Shown one piece after another: positions 12,079 to 24,212 of a stretch of 64,000 nucleotides of DNA (positions within the stretch are counted from its first letter, which is position 1; each line of letters starts with the position of its first letter). The notes beneath the pieces were generated by a model. That model saw only the letters and a program-made list of their open reading frames with translations, was not told where the DNA came from and did no database searches. The DNA lies in the NCBI GenBank assembly GCA_033439765.1, contig JAULSN010000010.1:868001-932000 (forward strand), given 5' to 3'. The DNA comes from Lasiosphaeria ovina (lineage: Eukaryota > Ascomycota > Sordariomycetes > Sordariales > Lasiosphaeriaceae). A program made the translations under genes and the position numbers.

Positions 12079-13207
12079 ACTAGATGGTGAAATTGATCCG
12101 AGGTATGAGATAAACACGACTAGCCAAGAGCACGTAACATGTCTTGTATTATTTCACCCAGCTCGACAAAAAGGAGGCACAAAGCTGCGCAGTTATTGTC
12201 AATCCAATCACGCAAAACAGAAGGCCTGCAATTTATATCTACATTCAGGCATTCTGATTTACGCTTGGGGGATCTCAACCGCATAGCAATAGCTAGAGTA
12301 ACGACGATAGAGAATGGTTGCTGCTAGCAGTCGGAGTCTAAAAATAATAAGCCCGGCGATCGTCGTCAACAGTATCCTGGCTGAACTTTAGAGCAAGCGC
12401 TGGCACTTCGCCGGGGGGCGGGCGGGGGGAACGCTTGCCAGGATTATTCCGTACGGATAGCGTAAATTCGGAATTTGTCACTCCCTACATTATTTACCTG
12501 GGCTACCCACCAGCAGCAAGCATACGGGTTAGGTTCACTAGGCTAGGTATTCATGGTTAAGGTACCTTTGCTCTGTATTGAGAGTCAATTGCTTAGTTGG
12601 CTCGGCGCCTGGAGTTCAGGTGAATGTCGATTCCTAACGTCTGATGGGCGACATCCATACCTAGGACCTCAGCCGGCATAGTAGTACCAGTACGGAGCAC
12701 GTACCAAGTCAGGGTGTATGTACGGAAGTATTGCCACATGCGTGGAAGGCTGGCTGCGATAAGATAAGCCTTGCGATCCGCGATCAGCTTACATCTCAGT
12801 TTTATTATGTACGTACCTGCCACCTACCAGGTAGGTGGTACTGTAGCTTCCGTCAACTTCGCCAATGAAACGACCAGGTACGTATTCGTACATACCTACC
12901 AAGGCGACATGGTAAACCTGTCCTGCAATGCGTCAACCTGGAAAGTCTGGCAATTCTTTTACAGCCTTTCGTGTCGGGTAGGAGTTGAGCTGTCCTCAGG
13001 GATACATCATACCTACCTAGGTCTGAGGGTTGGTTGCCTGGTGGCTCGCTACGCCAACGACCTTAACCGATCGCTCGACCTCTCCCACTCACCTCCCATC
13101 ATCTTTTGTGTCGGCGGCGCCGGTGTTCCACGCCTGCATTTAGTCGCCCATATTGCCGCCTTCCCCAGTTGCGCGCCGACCCGTGCTGTCGCCGCTGTGG
13201 TCGTCTG
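12079..13207. other. Intergenic with palindromic CCTACC/GGTAGG motifs
   Basis: A 1.1-kb region with no supported gene. It includes a G-rich stretch at about 12414-12432 and several CCTACCT/AGGTAGG motifs (near 12815-12840, 12890 and 13010-13022). Confidence 0.45.
12820..12838. repeat. Perfect short palindrome
   Basis: CCACCTACC, a single A, then GGTAGGTGG, an exact inverted repeat with 9-bp arms. It belongs to a set of similar motifs scattered through the intergenic DNA of this window. Confidence 0.7.
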
Positions 13208-13321
13208 ATGGCAGAAACCGGCAGCGACCGCCTCGGCTCGTCAGCCGCTGGCTACCCCTCAACCATCCCACCAAGTCCGCGGCCCTCGGTGGCCAGCCGC
13301 ACAAGCCAGTCTAGTCTACGA

Positions 13322-13352
<31 letters not shown>

Positions 13353-14116
13353 ACCACGAGGCTTCAACTCTCCCACGGCCCTCGTCTGTGACGCATTCGA
13401 ATTCCCCGCAACCAGCACCAGCACCAGCCCCAGAAGGGCTGGGTGATCCCGCGCCTTTATCCTCGCAGCCGCCGTCCCAGCCCTCCTTCACCCCCATATT
13501 CACCCTCCTCGCCTCAAGCACACATCCACCACAACGCCAAACGACTCACCACCCAACCGTTCACTACATATTTGCCGATGACGACGCAGATGATCTCACT
13601 GCTGCCCTAGCCCATCACCACAGAGCAGGAAGCTGGGGCGACCGTGAGGATGCCGGATCGGACAGCGGCCGCGATCGCGCCATACTTCTTGACATGGCTC
13701 CAGCAATAGAAGGCCCCGGATTCGAGGTGGTGTGGGCCAGCAGCCTGTCGCCTGACTGGGCTGTCGTATCAGCCCGTGTGGGTCGTATGGAGGGAGGTGA
13801 TGGTGGCAGTTTGGCGGTCGGGCGTAGCAGTAGTCCTGGTGCGTTGGTCTTGAGAATCGACGGCGTGAGCCTTGAGTCGCCTTCCGGCGCCGCTCTGCCT
13901 ACCGGGCCTGTAAATGCGCCGACGCCTGAGGCAGATTTGCAGTCATCAGGGGCTAGTGGCACACGACAACAGCAGCCGGCCGGGGAGGAATACGCTGGCT
14001 TGCTCCTGGAGTTTGAGAAACGGATGGGAGTTCTCCGGCGTGTTGTTGAAGCTGGGGGCGAGAAACACTGCAAGGATGACGGTGATCAGCCCGAGGGGAG
14101 CGCAGGCCGTGATTGA
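13208..14116 (+). CDS. Unrecognised, low-complexity N-terminus protein
   Basis: An open frame of 302 residues from ATG 13208; the frame is open further upstream to 13106, but the MAETGSDRL start is preferred because the upstream extension is Arg/Cys-rich and unlike a protein. Residues 1-110 are Ser/Pro-rich with an RDRDRDRDRD run and an Ala-Pro repeat, probably disordered. From about residue 118 a more ordered stretch begins: VHYIFADDDADDL, then AILLDMAPAIEGPGFEVVWASSLSPDWAVVSARVGRM. That pattern looks like a conserved fungal domain of unknown function, but I cannot name it. The C-terminus (EEYAGLLLEFEKRMGVLRRVVEAG) is a likely helix. A further 3' exon cannot be excluded. Confidence 0.6.
13322..13352 (+). 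repeat. In-frame (CGAGAC)n hexanucleotide repeat
   Basis: About five tandem CGAGAC units encode alternating Arg-Asp in the unknown protein. The hexamer period means expansion or contraction would keep the frame. Confidence 0.75.
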
Positions 14117-15359
14117 GCGGCGTGGTATGTCTTCTAGGCGAAAGAAACCAGACTTCTCGCATTTGGTGGCCTCCGCGGTCGTCTATCTATGCGACAATCT
14201 CTCTCCTACGGACCTCATGTCAACACAAATTCAACCGGTTACCAGCGACCCCGAAGCCGGCAGCGATCATAGTCAAGGAAGGTTATGCCGACTTGCGGTT
14301 GGACGAAATGTCATCCACGTTCGGCTCCTTCTGGTCTACTCCCAAGGTAGTATGGTCTCCGCTGACTCTGAAAGGTCTCTTATAAAAAAGTCCTCTTGAG
14401 GCCAAATGATAACAAATCAGCAATTTTGATGAGCAGTATCCCGTATGCTTCAGCGGCCCGGCATGTTGCCCGAGCCAGTCGTGAGCAAAAAAGGGTCATT
14501 TGCCATTGACAAACGGAGCTCGAGACTACTACAACGTAGATAGTGCGTACTATTCGCGTCCTCAAGGACGGTGAATATGGTATTTTTGGCTTAAGAGGTT
14601 CGTTGTACAAGGCACGCAGCGCATTTGATACCCTAGCCTGCTGTTTCACGTTGTATTCTACGTTGGTCATAAGTTGAACTCGTTGTATTGGCTGCCCAAC
14701 TGGCAGTATCAAGGGTGCATCGTCGTCCGTAACTAGGTAGGTAGACCAATCAAGGAAACAACATGAGAAATACCACTTATTCGGGCTTTCAACGAAATGG
14801 TGGCCTACACCTTTCAAGTTCAAAACAAGAGAAAGCTATTGTACTCATGGCCTATCCCAAGACCATACGCCACACCACACCCTGCCTGTTCCAAAACCCA
14901 ACAATCGAGTTCCGGTGCTGACTAGGCACACCAAGGCCAAGTAATTTCAAATGCTGTGTCCGATTGATTCGAGTGTGTTTAAGGAAAATAGGACGTGGTG
15001 GATACTCGTCAAGGCTATAAAAGCACCGGAACCAACCTGGAAAGGGGTAAACACCTTGGTCAGGTCCTTTGATTCGCAAAAAAACACGAACCATGAGGCA
15101 ATTTAGTAGCCCCGACGACTACGTGAAGTCGTCCATGTCCATCCAAAATACGAAGCCAGCACGACAACGCTACAGATTAAAGAGAAGAAGTATTTTGCCA
15201 AACGCCCCGTAGCTCCATAAACGATCTTTAGCAAGTACATGGGGAAACCTGGTTTGATGACATGCATCCCATGAATGCTCCTCCAAGGTATTTATACAGT
15301 TTGTGGCAGCTAGACGGCTGACTGCAGTGGTTTAGCACCCACTTAAGAAATGCAACCTA
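14117..15359. other. Intergenic, no gene supported
   Basis: A 147-codon minus-strand frame (14380-14823) is present but has no recognisable family or splice logic. I see no RNA gene. Confidence 0.45.
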
Positions 15360-16981
15360 TCACTTCTCAACAGATGTCTCGCTCTCGCCCGTCAAGTCGT
15401 CTGGAAGTATGTATCGCCGATTGTTGAGATGCCTCTTCAGAGCTAGACGATGAGTTCGGCCGCTAGTGGGAACGACAATCTTAGATTGTGCATAGACACG
15501 AGCAACCGGAGGCTCGCCAGAAAATCCGACAGCGCGAGCTGTATGCATCACGACATCGTCGGAGACACTTCGCTGGACATTGCGCTTGTTGCCACCTGCA
15601 CCACTCGCGGCACGATTGACAGCAATGTAAATACCCACAGCAGCAGCGATGACGACAACGATAGCAACTGGGAAACGAGTTAGCTTGGGCACCATAACAT
15701 GAATAATGACGTGGTGGAACATACCGCAAATAGCGAGGCAAATCCACTTCTTCTTACGCCTTGATACCGCCGAAGTAACAGCCTGGCCTGTCTCGCTAAC
15801 CACCTCCACCAGGTTATCATTAGTCTGAACCACGGTCTTTTCAACTTCTGCCACTTGGGCTGATTGTTGCTCGACCAGTATTGCCATGTCATTAAACAGC
15901 CTGGCCAGTTCGGCCATCGTCCTCTCAATCTTTTCCAATTCGGCTTGACGTTGTCTGACTCTGTTTAGCGTACTATTCGCCTCGCCCAGTCGGTTTCCAT
16001 TCATGAGCGACTGTTCGAAGATGGCCGAGGGGCCGCTGGCGTTCTCGACAATTGCGGCTATGTCTTCCTCTGTGGCGTTTGGTCTCACGATGAGGTATTG
16101 GCGTACCATCTGAGCCTGCATATCGTCACTGTACTCTTTTTCTTGTTTCCGATAGGCATTAAGCGCAAGCTCGACCTTCTTCTTGGCTTCCTCTGCGTGG
16201 AATGCAAGAGCCCCGACCCGACCCTGGGGGGCCGACCTCACTTTTCGGACGCGCAACGTCAAGTCCCGAAAAGAGCTCATGATGCTCGCCGACTCCTGTT
16301 CTAGTGCCTGCTTGGATGAGGTCCCGCTTGACGTGTCGACTTCGTTCAGGACTCGCCTCTGCGCAATCTTTAGGTCCTTGAGTCGGCCATTTATCTCATT
16401 ATCGACATAGAATCTAATGGATTCGCATTCGTCCATGTAAACTTTGAGTGAATTGCCTGGGTTCGCTGGGCCGAACGATGTTGGAGGGGTCTGCCCAAGC
16501 GACCTCATTTCAACATTGCTTGTTGCTAAGGAGATATGTTTAGAATCGTTCCAACGAAGAAATGACCAACAACCGCGCATGTTCATGAATAAACCGCGAT
16601 TTTGACTTACCTCCATCGTAACTGTTATACTGCTGCATTGCGGGACTCTGGTTGTATCTTGACCCTCCCGCGCCACCTGGACGTGGACTTTGGCCAAAGC
16701 TGGCAGGAGGCGTTCGTCCAGGGGCAGGCCCTCCATATCCGCCGCCTGGGCGTGGACTTTGACCAAAGGTGTTTGTAGGAGGTGATCGTCCATTGGCAGG
16801 CCCTCGAAATTCGTCCTCGTCTACAGCTTGTGTATCGTCGAAAGGGTTATTGTATCTTCTGGGTATCAATGTTAGTATATCGCATCAAGGTACACTATCG
16901 TGTAGTTTCGCCGGGTGCTTTGCCGTCGGAGTCGAGCAAGACTGACCTGTACTGTCTGAATGTTAGTGGAAGGTCCTCCAT
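15360..16981 (-). CDS. Plasma-membrane syntaxin (Sso1/2-type Qa-SNARE) with a long C-terminal tail
   Basis: Four exons, 16981-16947, 16858-16611, 16525-15725 and 15667-15360, give 463 residues. The start is tentative: MEDLPLTFRQYRRYNNPFDD is the frame-closing choice, and an extra 5' exon starting near 17021 would also work. Residues to about 95 are Gly/Pro/Gln-rich with repeated FGQSPRPGG. The Habc three-helix region follows (VYMDECESIRFYVDNEI). The SNARE motif runs from about LEKIERTMAELARLFNDM to VVSETGQAVTSA, with the zero-layer Gln in VEQQSAQV. RRKKKW precedes the membrane anchor ICLAICVAIVVVIAAAVGIYIAV, itself split by the last intron. About 80 residues follow the anchor, which is unusual for Sso-type proteins and would face away from the cytosol. 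The family drives exocytic fusion. Confidence 0.85.
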
Positions 16982-18787
16982 ATCTGGAATTAACAGAAAA
17001 AGGGCAAGTAAAAGTGAATTCCAGGTGTAGCACTGACACTCATCTTGGATGGGCGGTTGCAGCGCGGTGGCGTTGCTGGCAATTGCGGCGAGGTGGACGA
17101 TGGAATCTGCTAAGATATTGACGCTGCGCAACGCTAAGTACGATGTAAAGAGAATTGCCGAGAAAATCGAAGAGAGCAAAACAAATTGGCCGCAAATAAA
17201 GAGATGGGCCCAAAATGCGAGAGGTCTAGGGAAGGGTGGAGGATGTAAATGACAGCCCGGTAAGTGTTGAAGAATTGGGAGGATTCTCAGGAGGCGGACC
17301 CAAACGAGTCTAGAAACATGTGGCGCGGGTGTGCTCGTGTCTGTCAACGGTGCCCAGTGCGCAACCCGAGCTAAGCAACGTGCAACAATAACCAGCAAAT
17401 TAAGGAACTAAATCGCCCGGATCTTGTATTTTTCTCTCGTAGACTGCTCGAAGCACGACACACAAGAGAAACGAAGGGCTAAAGGCGGACGGCCTTTCTC
17501 GTCAGAGTAACGAAAAGGGTCTGAACTGCGGTTGAATCATGACAGTCGACTGGATGTCAATGGTCCAAGGGGTTCAGGGGTGAGGGTGGGTCATTGTGGA
17601 CGGCGCTTGGCTGGTTACAAATGACCTGCAACAACCCACCCACTTGACGAGAAGCGAGCTTTAAAGCTAATGCAGGCCGGGACAAGGGCTGCGACGGGGT
17701 GTTTCAGGCAGGATCGGCAGGTATCAGTGCTTGGTGCAGTGTCCTCATATGATATCCATGCGACACAGACCTCCAAATTCCTGGAACCGCTCGCTCTACG
17801 TCGGGTATTGATGCGGCGTGCACATACCTAGATTCCAGTTGCAGGAGTTTGCTGCGTTTAACCAGCCTAAGCATCTGAGTACATAAATTAGCTATCACCT
17901 ACCTAGGCAGGCTTCAGCGGTGGAACGGAGTGTATGTACCTCTGTATGTACTTTGCAACGAATGGTGTAATCCTGATCCAGGTATCCGTCCATACGGATA
18001 CCTTACTACGTATTTGCCCACCTAGCACTGGAAGTAAAGTCATTGTCAAGGCTTCCAAAACGCACTAATTCAGGGGTAAGGTACCTGAACCGATCAATTG
18101 GCGCCCGTTTGTGTCAAATGGAACGGGTAGTAGAATAGTGCTTTTACCGCAGCGGAATATCATGTTAAAATGCTTCGCAAGACCGGGACAGATGCCCGCC
18201 ATATTGGCCGCTGGGCCGCTGTTTCTTAATCGTGCCACAATTGGAAGCTGGCACAGTCCTGGCTTCAACTCGGTCCCGCCCAGCCACTTAGACCTTGTAA
18301 AGACCCACCAACTTTAGATAGCCTAGACACGGGCCGGTACCCTTCGACCACGAGGTGTTGTACTTAGTACGGCTCATGGGGTACGTAAATAAGGTATTTA
18401 GGTTCTGCTTGAGCTTCTCTTATTATACATAAGTAACAAAACTTCTCAGATATAATAATGCTTATCTTACCCCAGCCTCAAAGCGCTGCCCCAGCTTCCG
18501 GAATTTCTGCTGGAGCACAACCCCCGTCACGGTTACAGAGTATGAGCGTGCAGTACATACAAATATTATATTATCATCGTGTCTAATGATTACCGGCCTT
18601 TCCTTTCACTTCACTACCCGATACGTGCAGGTACCTAGTCCCCTTAAGACATGCTCTAGGCCCCAAAAGAACACATATACTGGATATGTCTTCATTGCGC
18701 AGCTAGAACAATGGTTAGGCTTTTGCAGTACGTATGGCCATGCTTGCGAGCGGGTATGGTCGGCCATGTCCCCTCCCTAGCAAGGCT
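16982..18787. other. Intergenic, no gene supported
   Basis: A 1.8-kb region upstream of the syntaxin gene and downstream of MEMO1. A minus-strand frame reaches back to 17398 in phase with the first syntaxin exon, but its composition (Leu/Ser-rich, no conserved motif) argues for 5' UTR. AT-rich with CCTACCTAGG motifs near 17898-17908. Confidence 0.45.
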
Positions 18788-19878
18788 TCAGACAACTGCA
18801 TAAGCCGATGCATAGCTCACGCTCGACTCCGAAACCCTTTGAACCAGGCTGCTCCTCTGGTATTGGATGAACTTGAATCTCCCCTTCCCGTCTTCAAGTC
18901 CATCTCTGGCAAGCACTTCCAGAGCAGCCATGACAACCCCGATTGGATGCCTCCCACAGACGGTATTCTGGGTTTCTTGAACAGTTTTGTAGAAGTCTCC
19001 ATGCACGCCGGTTCGAACTGCATCCATGGCCATGTCATCAAGCATCTTGATAACTTCATGAATGGCGGGTACATCTGAAGCATCCACGTGATCCTCTAGA
19101 ATCGGTTGGACCTTAAGAATCCCTCCACTATCCGGGCTACCAGGGGATCCAGAGGCATCTGAGTTCCGAATAAGCCCGTTCTTGTACTGCGGTCGGTATC
19201 GAAACCGGGAGCCCCAATGACAAAAGTCCGTCGAAACAATAAATGCGTTTTCCGTGTCCTTTAAGTAAGGGGCCAGGATCTGACCAAACGATTCCTCCTC
19301 TTCGGCTGACCCGTCCCCAACAAGAATCGGGATTATTGGCGGGTATTCACTGCTGCCAGTGCCGAAGGTTTGCTCAAGCCTCTTCCACAAATACGGAAGG
19401 TGCATCTCAAGGGAGTGCTCCTCAACTTCCCGGCGGGCGGGCATGGTGGAGAACCGACCAGTGCGGCTCAGCTCATCCACCGTAGCCCTGTCCACGGTCA
19501 GGTCCCCGAATGGTGTTTCGTACTTGTGAAAGGTAGAGAGAGCACAGCCGTGGAGGTAGTAGGTGTGAGATGGACCGAGGACAAATACACGTTTCGCGGC
19601 GCTGAGGTCGAGGGACTTGTAGGCCCAGGCAGCACACGGCCCCGAGTACGTATATCCGGCATGCCTTCTCAGGTCACGATAAGAGTACTGTGAGTGGAAT
19701 GAACAAGCCAGCAAAGGTGGACTTACGGAGCAATGATAACTCTCGCACCGCTAACGGGGAGACTACTCTCGTCCAACGTATCCGGCACTCGCCCTAGGAA
19801 CTCGTTAAGTTGCGACGAGAGTTGAACGGGGTCATCCTCGTACCAAGAACCGGCGTGGCTGGCTTCACGTGTTCCCAT
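18788..19878 (-). CDS. MHO1: MEMO1/MHO1 family protein
   Basis: Two exons, 19878-19727 and 19664-18788, with a 62-nt intron, give 342 residues. Exon 1 encodes MGTREASHAGSWYEDDP and ends in RVIIAP; exon 2 continues directly with HAGYTYSGPCAAWAYKSLD. The family metal-site residues are visible: His in APHAGY, His in LGPSHTYYLHG and Cys in NTVCGRHPIGV. Other family blocks are EEHSLEMHLPYL, PIILVG-like PIIPILVGDG and STDFCHWGSRF. Homologues are related to ring-opening dioxygenases; human MEMO1 acts in cell motility signalling and binds copper or iron, and the yeast homologue MHO1 is linked to invasive growth. The fungal function is not settled. Between SRFRYRP and the C-terminal helices is a Gly/Ser-rich insert (SDASGSPGSPDSGG). 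Confidence 0.9.
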
Positions 19879-20496
19879 ACTGTTGCTGTCAAGACAAAGG
19901 TCCTTGGATTAAGAAATTTAGAGCGAGAAGTATGCTTCAAACTGTTGAAGTAGATGGATAGCTACCCTAGCTTGCCTAGATAGATGGTAGAGGGGCCCAA
20001 AACTGGGAAGGCGGGGGAGGGGAAACCTTAATACGTTCAGTACCAGCCAGCTCAACCCCGCATAATTACCAGGTATACCTATGGCCCGACTACCTGTGAC
20101 GCCGTCCGGCTCTTGTCCGAATCTTTTCGAGACGAAAATCTACTGGAGACATCGAACATTGAATCAGAGACACCTATCTGTACCTTTGTTGAACACATGG
20201 TCTACAGCTGCCTCGTGACCAGCCACTAAATCGCAGTATCTGGTCTTCCACCGAAACTCACCCTTGTTACCGCACTTCGTAATAAGGTCGTTAAAGCTTC
20301 CTCCGCCATGCCAACCGCCTTCAGTTCCTAGGTATCCTATCCGTAAGTGCGTGCCAAAGACCATGACCCCCAATCTCAAAACAGCAAAAAAAGGAAATAT
20401 CCCCCATCAAGCTATATCTAACAACATCCAGGACACACGATCCCATCCAAACTAAGACCTTTTCGACAATGAATGCCATTCCTAATAAGTCAAGCA
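19879..20496. other. Intergenic, no gene supported
   Basis: A 618-nt spacer upstream of MEMO1. Open frames here are short and cross the next gene's 3' end. No RNA gene recognised. Confidence 0.45.
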
Positions 20497-21215
20497 CTAG
20501 CAAACATGAACCCTTGTTGTCCATCCAGTGCCTCCAAGCCATACTCGCCGCTGTGCACAAGCTAGACAGCGTCGATTCTCCCCCAAGTTACTAATGGAGC
20601 AGCTGAAGCAAATAATTTTCCCACAGGCGCCGCAGCTGTGCTCCTCACATCCGTCGACTTCCATCGTAATACCATCGCCGTTCGCGTGACTGTTGCCTAG
20701 CGCAGCTCCGCAGTCCTCGCACCCCGCCGAAATGTTCCGAGGTGCCAGAGGTGAACAAGAAGCTAGCAAAGGGGTGCCGGCGTTTGAAGCGGAAACAGAT
20801 ATGTTCCAGAAGCTGTGCAGCGACCGCTGCTGATGATCGCTTGGGGAGTGTCGCTCCGGCCGAACGGTAGAGCTCGGGGTTTCGGGTTGTGGCCGTAGCT
20901 GCGTCTGAGCTGAATTTTGTTGCTGCTGGGCCGAGTACAAAAGTTGTAGGGTATGCTCTACAAGCGACGTATATTTAGACGAGAAGCTGAACATACGCCC
21001 GCCTCAGTGTTGAACTTACGGTGCACTTCCGCATCCGACGGACGGTTGTCGCGAAAGCGCTTCATGGTGCGGTTCGGCAGATGGGAGGGTGCCGAAGGTC
21101 GTGGCGAAGTCGCCATTTCGCCAAAATTGAACTTGCTACTGCCAGGCCGAGGCGGCGATGAGAAGGCTGAGCTGAAAGAGAGCTCCGCCTCGGACCGTTT
21201 GCGCTTGAGAATCAT
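20497..21215 (-). CDS. Small Cys-rich protein of unknown function, putative zinc-binding
   Basis: Two exons, 21215-21020 and 20957-20497, with a 62-nt intron, give 218 residues. The N-terminus MILKRKRSEAELS is a basic, nuclear-localisation-like start; TMKRFRDNRPSDAEVHQHTLQLLYSAQQQQ spans the splice and looks conserved. After a Gln/Ser/Pro-rich linker, SLHSFWNIS precedes a Cys cluster with CEDCGAAL, CGACGKIICFSCSI and CLAC, enough ligands for two zinc sites. The pattern resembles a fungus-specific uncharacterised family; I know no function. It is divergent from the polymerase kappa gene with 567 nt between the starts, so the two may share a promoter. The upstream frame extends to 21251 without an ATG, hence the chosen start. 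Confidence 0.72.
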
Positions 21216-21782
21216 TATGACCGTAGAAATAACCTGGGAGGCGTGTCCCAATGTTACAAATATATAGTTGCCACAATATATAAATGATAATGCACCGTTT
21301 GTCGTTTGTTGTATTCTGGATGAAGAAATAACCGAGATTCAGGAAACTGCCTGTGGTGACTATTCCTGAGTCGCCTTGGGTTATCTGTACGGCTGTTTAA
21401 TATCGGGCGTGCCTCTGAGAATGGCAAAAAGCAGCTACTGTACGGAGTCGGTGACACAATTTTAAGAGGCTGGGGGAGACGCGGTCTTGCGACGCGTGAA
21501 GGCCGAAGAGCGGGCCCCAAAAGGCCAGGGTTAAAGAGAGCGGGACGTATATTCGCGTCAATGGAACCCTTGTCAAGTTAGGGTGCCCCGGAATTCAAAA
21601 TACGTAATTACTCCGTACAGCGCGCTAAGTCCCGTGATTTGGCGGACATCACGCGACATTCGCTAAAACGCGACCACGAGGGCGCGCTCAAGCCCTACTA
21701 ACTTACACTTGCTCCGTGCCGAGTCGATGAACCTCATCACACATGCACATTGGGTGGCCCTCGCCTCAAACGGAATTTCAAG
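21216..21782. other. Divergent promoter region (Cys-rich protein and POLK)
   Basis: A 567-nt spacer between divergent genes with a TTACTCCGTAC motif at about 21608-21618. No coding signal recognised. Confidence 0.5.
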
Positions 21783-23976
21783 ATGGCATCTGAGGGACAG
21801 CAAGACGGCAACAGTGCCGTCGCACCCGAAGGCATTGCGCACGCGTCATTGAAGTACTCCCTGCTGGGTCCCTCGCTTACAAAAGCTGGGCAGGAGTCGG
21901 TTGATCAGTCCAAGGCATGCTCTTGTTCACTGCTCACTTCATTGGCAAGTTCCTGCCGGCAGCGAATGCTAATTTGACGCTCCCCTTACCCCATCAGGTC
22001 TCAGATGTTATCTATAGCGCGTCTAAGGGCTCCAAGTATTTCACCCGCGAGGAGGCCAAGGACAAGGTCCTCACAGCCAAGATTGAGCAAATGCTCGCCA
22101 AAAAGAGCGACATCGAGACCCTAGACCTCTCCCATGACCTATGGGCCGCCGATAGCTGCATTTCCCAGCTTGAAATCGAGCGCGATTTAACCCAGCACAT
22201 CGTGCACATTGACTGCGACGCGTTTTGTAGGCAGACACCCTATTCAAGCAGCTTATCAGCCAGTCCCGTTTGGCAATCAGCTACTGATCGAGCTAACCAA
22301 CTCTCTTGCCAATCAAGATGCGGCCGTAGAGTTGCTTGATCGCCCCGAGCTAGAGAACCTTCCCTTTGCTGTAGGGGGCGGTGTCCTCACTACTTGTGTA
22401 CGTATTTCCCGCTTTATCTCAGGCCCCTCCCTGTATTTGTGTTTCAAAACTTCCTCAAACAGTCTACCCGCTCCCAACACAAATAAATTCGAGGGCTTTC
22501 CTAGCCTAGTGAGTATAGGTGACCTAGTGGGGCCTAACCGTGGAGCGTACTGCTGACACACTTTCAAAGAATTATGTTGCTCGCCGATTCGGTTGTCGCA
22601 GTGGCATGGCCGGGTTCGTAGCCAAGAAGCTATGTCCGGAGCTGGTGCTTCTCCCCCTAAATTTTGACAAGTACAACGCAAAGGCCGCTGAGGTGCGCGA
22701 CATTCTATCCAATTACGATGCTCGGTTCGAGAGCACGAGTATTGATGAGGCCTTCCTTAACATCACGGAGTACTGCATGAGCCGGGGCACAGACCCTGCC
22801 AATGTGGTGGATCAGATGCGCAAGGAGATATATGAGAAGACGCATATTACGGTTTCTGCGGGCATCGCGGCGAATACGAGACTGGCAAAGATTTGCTCGA
22901 ACATGAACAAGCCCAATGGGCAGTTTGTTCTCCCACGCAACCGAACTACCATCATGGCCTTTATGCATGACCTCCCTTGCCGCAAAGTCAATGGCGTTGG
23001 ACGCGTTCTGGAGCGAGAATTGGCTTCGGTGGGCATCAAGACGTGTGGAGATATCTACCCGCAACGCCAGTATTTGAACCGCCTATTTGGCGAAAAGACC
23101 TCTGAACTCCTCCTCTGCTGCTACCTTGGCCTGGGACGAACGAGCATTCAGCCGGCCGAGGAGTATGACCGCAAAAGTGTCGGCACCGAGAGTACGTTTC
23201 GCGACATGGGCGACCCGACCGAGCTGCGCGACAAGCTCCGGTCGACGGCAGACGAACTAGAGAAGGATATGCGACGGGCCGAGTGCAAAGGTCGGACACT
23301 GTGTTTGAAAGTGAAACTCCACACTTACGAAGTCCTTACGCGCCAAGTCGTGACGCCCAAGGCCGTATACTTGGCCGAGGACCTGTACAGATATTCATTA
23401 CCCATGCTGGCAAGGCTGGAGCAGGAGTTTCCCTGTTTGAAGCTACGTCTAATGGGGTTAAGATGCACTCATCTTGTCAGGGCCAAGAAGCCAGACACGC
23501 GAGCCTTCTTTGGGCTGAAGCCGGAGAAACAGGACAAGCCGAGGATTCAACGAACGGGGACGGAGGAAGAATGGGAGCAATGGCCCGAAAACGATCTGGA
23601 CATCTATTCCGGGGTTGGAAGGGAGCGCGCCACAGACTCTAGGAGGCAGGGCTCGGATGATGACGACTCCTTTCACAGGCGCGGCAATGAAACCCCGCCA
23701 GACCCAGAGAAGGACAGACCTGTTTCCGCTGAAGAATGGTGGGACTGTCCGATATGTGCCCGGCCACAGCCTGCTGATGAGAGGGTATTCAACGAGCATA
23801 TCGATCTATGTCTCTCACGCCGCGTTATCAGGGACACCGTCCAGCAGAACGCTGTGGCGCAGCCACCAAATGGCAGAGGCGCAACACCCGAGTCGAAGAA
23901 ACCCAAGGACAAGAAAAGGAGGGGGAGGCAGTCCACAATGGTGGACCCAAAGCAAAAAAGGCTTTGTTTTGGGTAG
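21783..23976 (+). CDS. POLK: DNA polymerase kappa (Y-family, DinB-type)
   Basis: Four exons, 21783-21914, 21998-22226, 22318-22397 and 22570-23976, give 615 residues. The first intron starts with GC rather than GT (AAG|GCATGC ... CATCAG|G); this is the only junction that restores QSKVSDVIYSASKGSKYF. Exons 2/3 restore the catalytic HIDCDAFYAAVELL and exons 3/4 restore VLTTCNYVARRFGCRSGMAGFVAKK when read through. The second acidic motif is STSIDEAFLNIT. Helix-hairpin-helix and little-finger regions follow (VNGVGRVLERELASVGI). Near the C-terminus CPIC...FNEHIDLC is a UBZ4-type ubiquitin-binding zinc finger, followed by a basic tail. The enzyme performs translesion synthesis across minor-groove adducts; the UBZ would tether it to ubiquitinated PCNA. 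Confidence 0.92.
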
Positions 23977-24212
23977 TGTACTCGTTTCTGTATAGGAGGA
24001 CCGGTCTCAGACATGGGCCCAATGAGGCATGTCCGCTTGATGATTGATGAACAATGCGATATTACCACTTAGTTTTATGCTCTCTCTCTCGTCTTCTTCT
24101 TGGCCTTGCTCTATCCGGCTTCTGTTTGGCCTTTGATGCTTCTAGCAAAACTGGGCTTTGGGGAGTGTCTACGGTTTGCTTCTGTCGTCTGCCGATGAAT
24201 TATCCAGACCCT

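Noticed and set aside
13615..14073. 152-codon minus-strand frame, and the 13914-14399 plus-strand frame
   Set aside because: They overlap the better supported 13208-14116 frame and show no conserved motif.
14380..14823. 147-codon minus-strand frame
   Set aside because: No family, no splice logic, ordinary non-coding composition.
16895..17398. Upstream extension of syntaxin by ~140 residues
   Set aside because: The extension is in frame but lacks any conserved sequence; the short first exon is more plausible.
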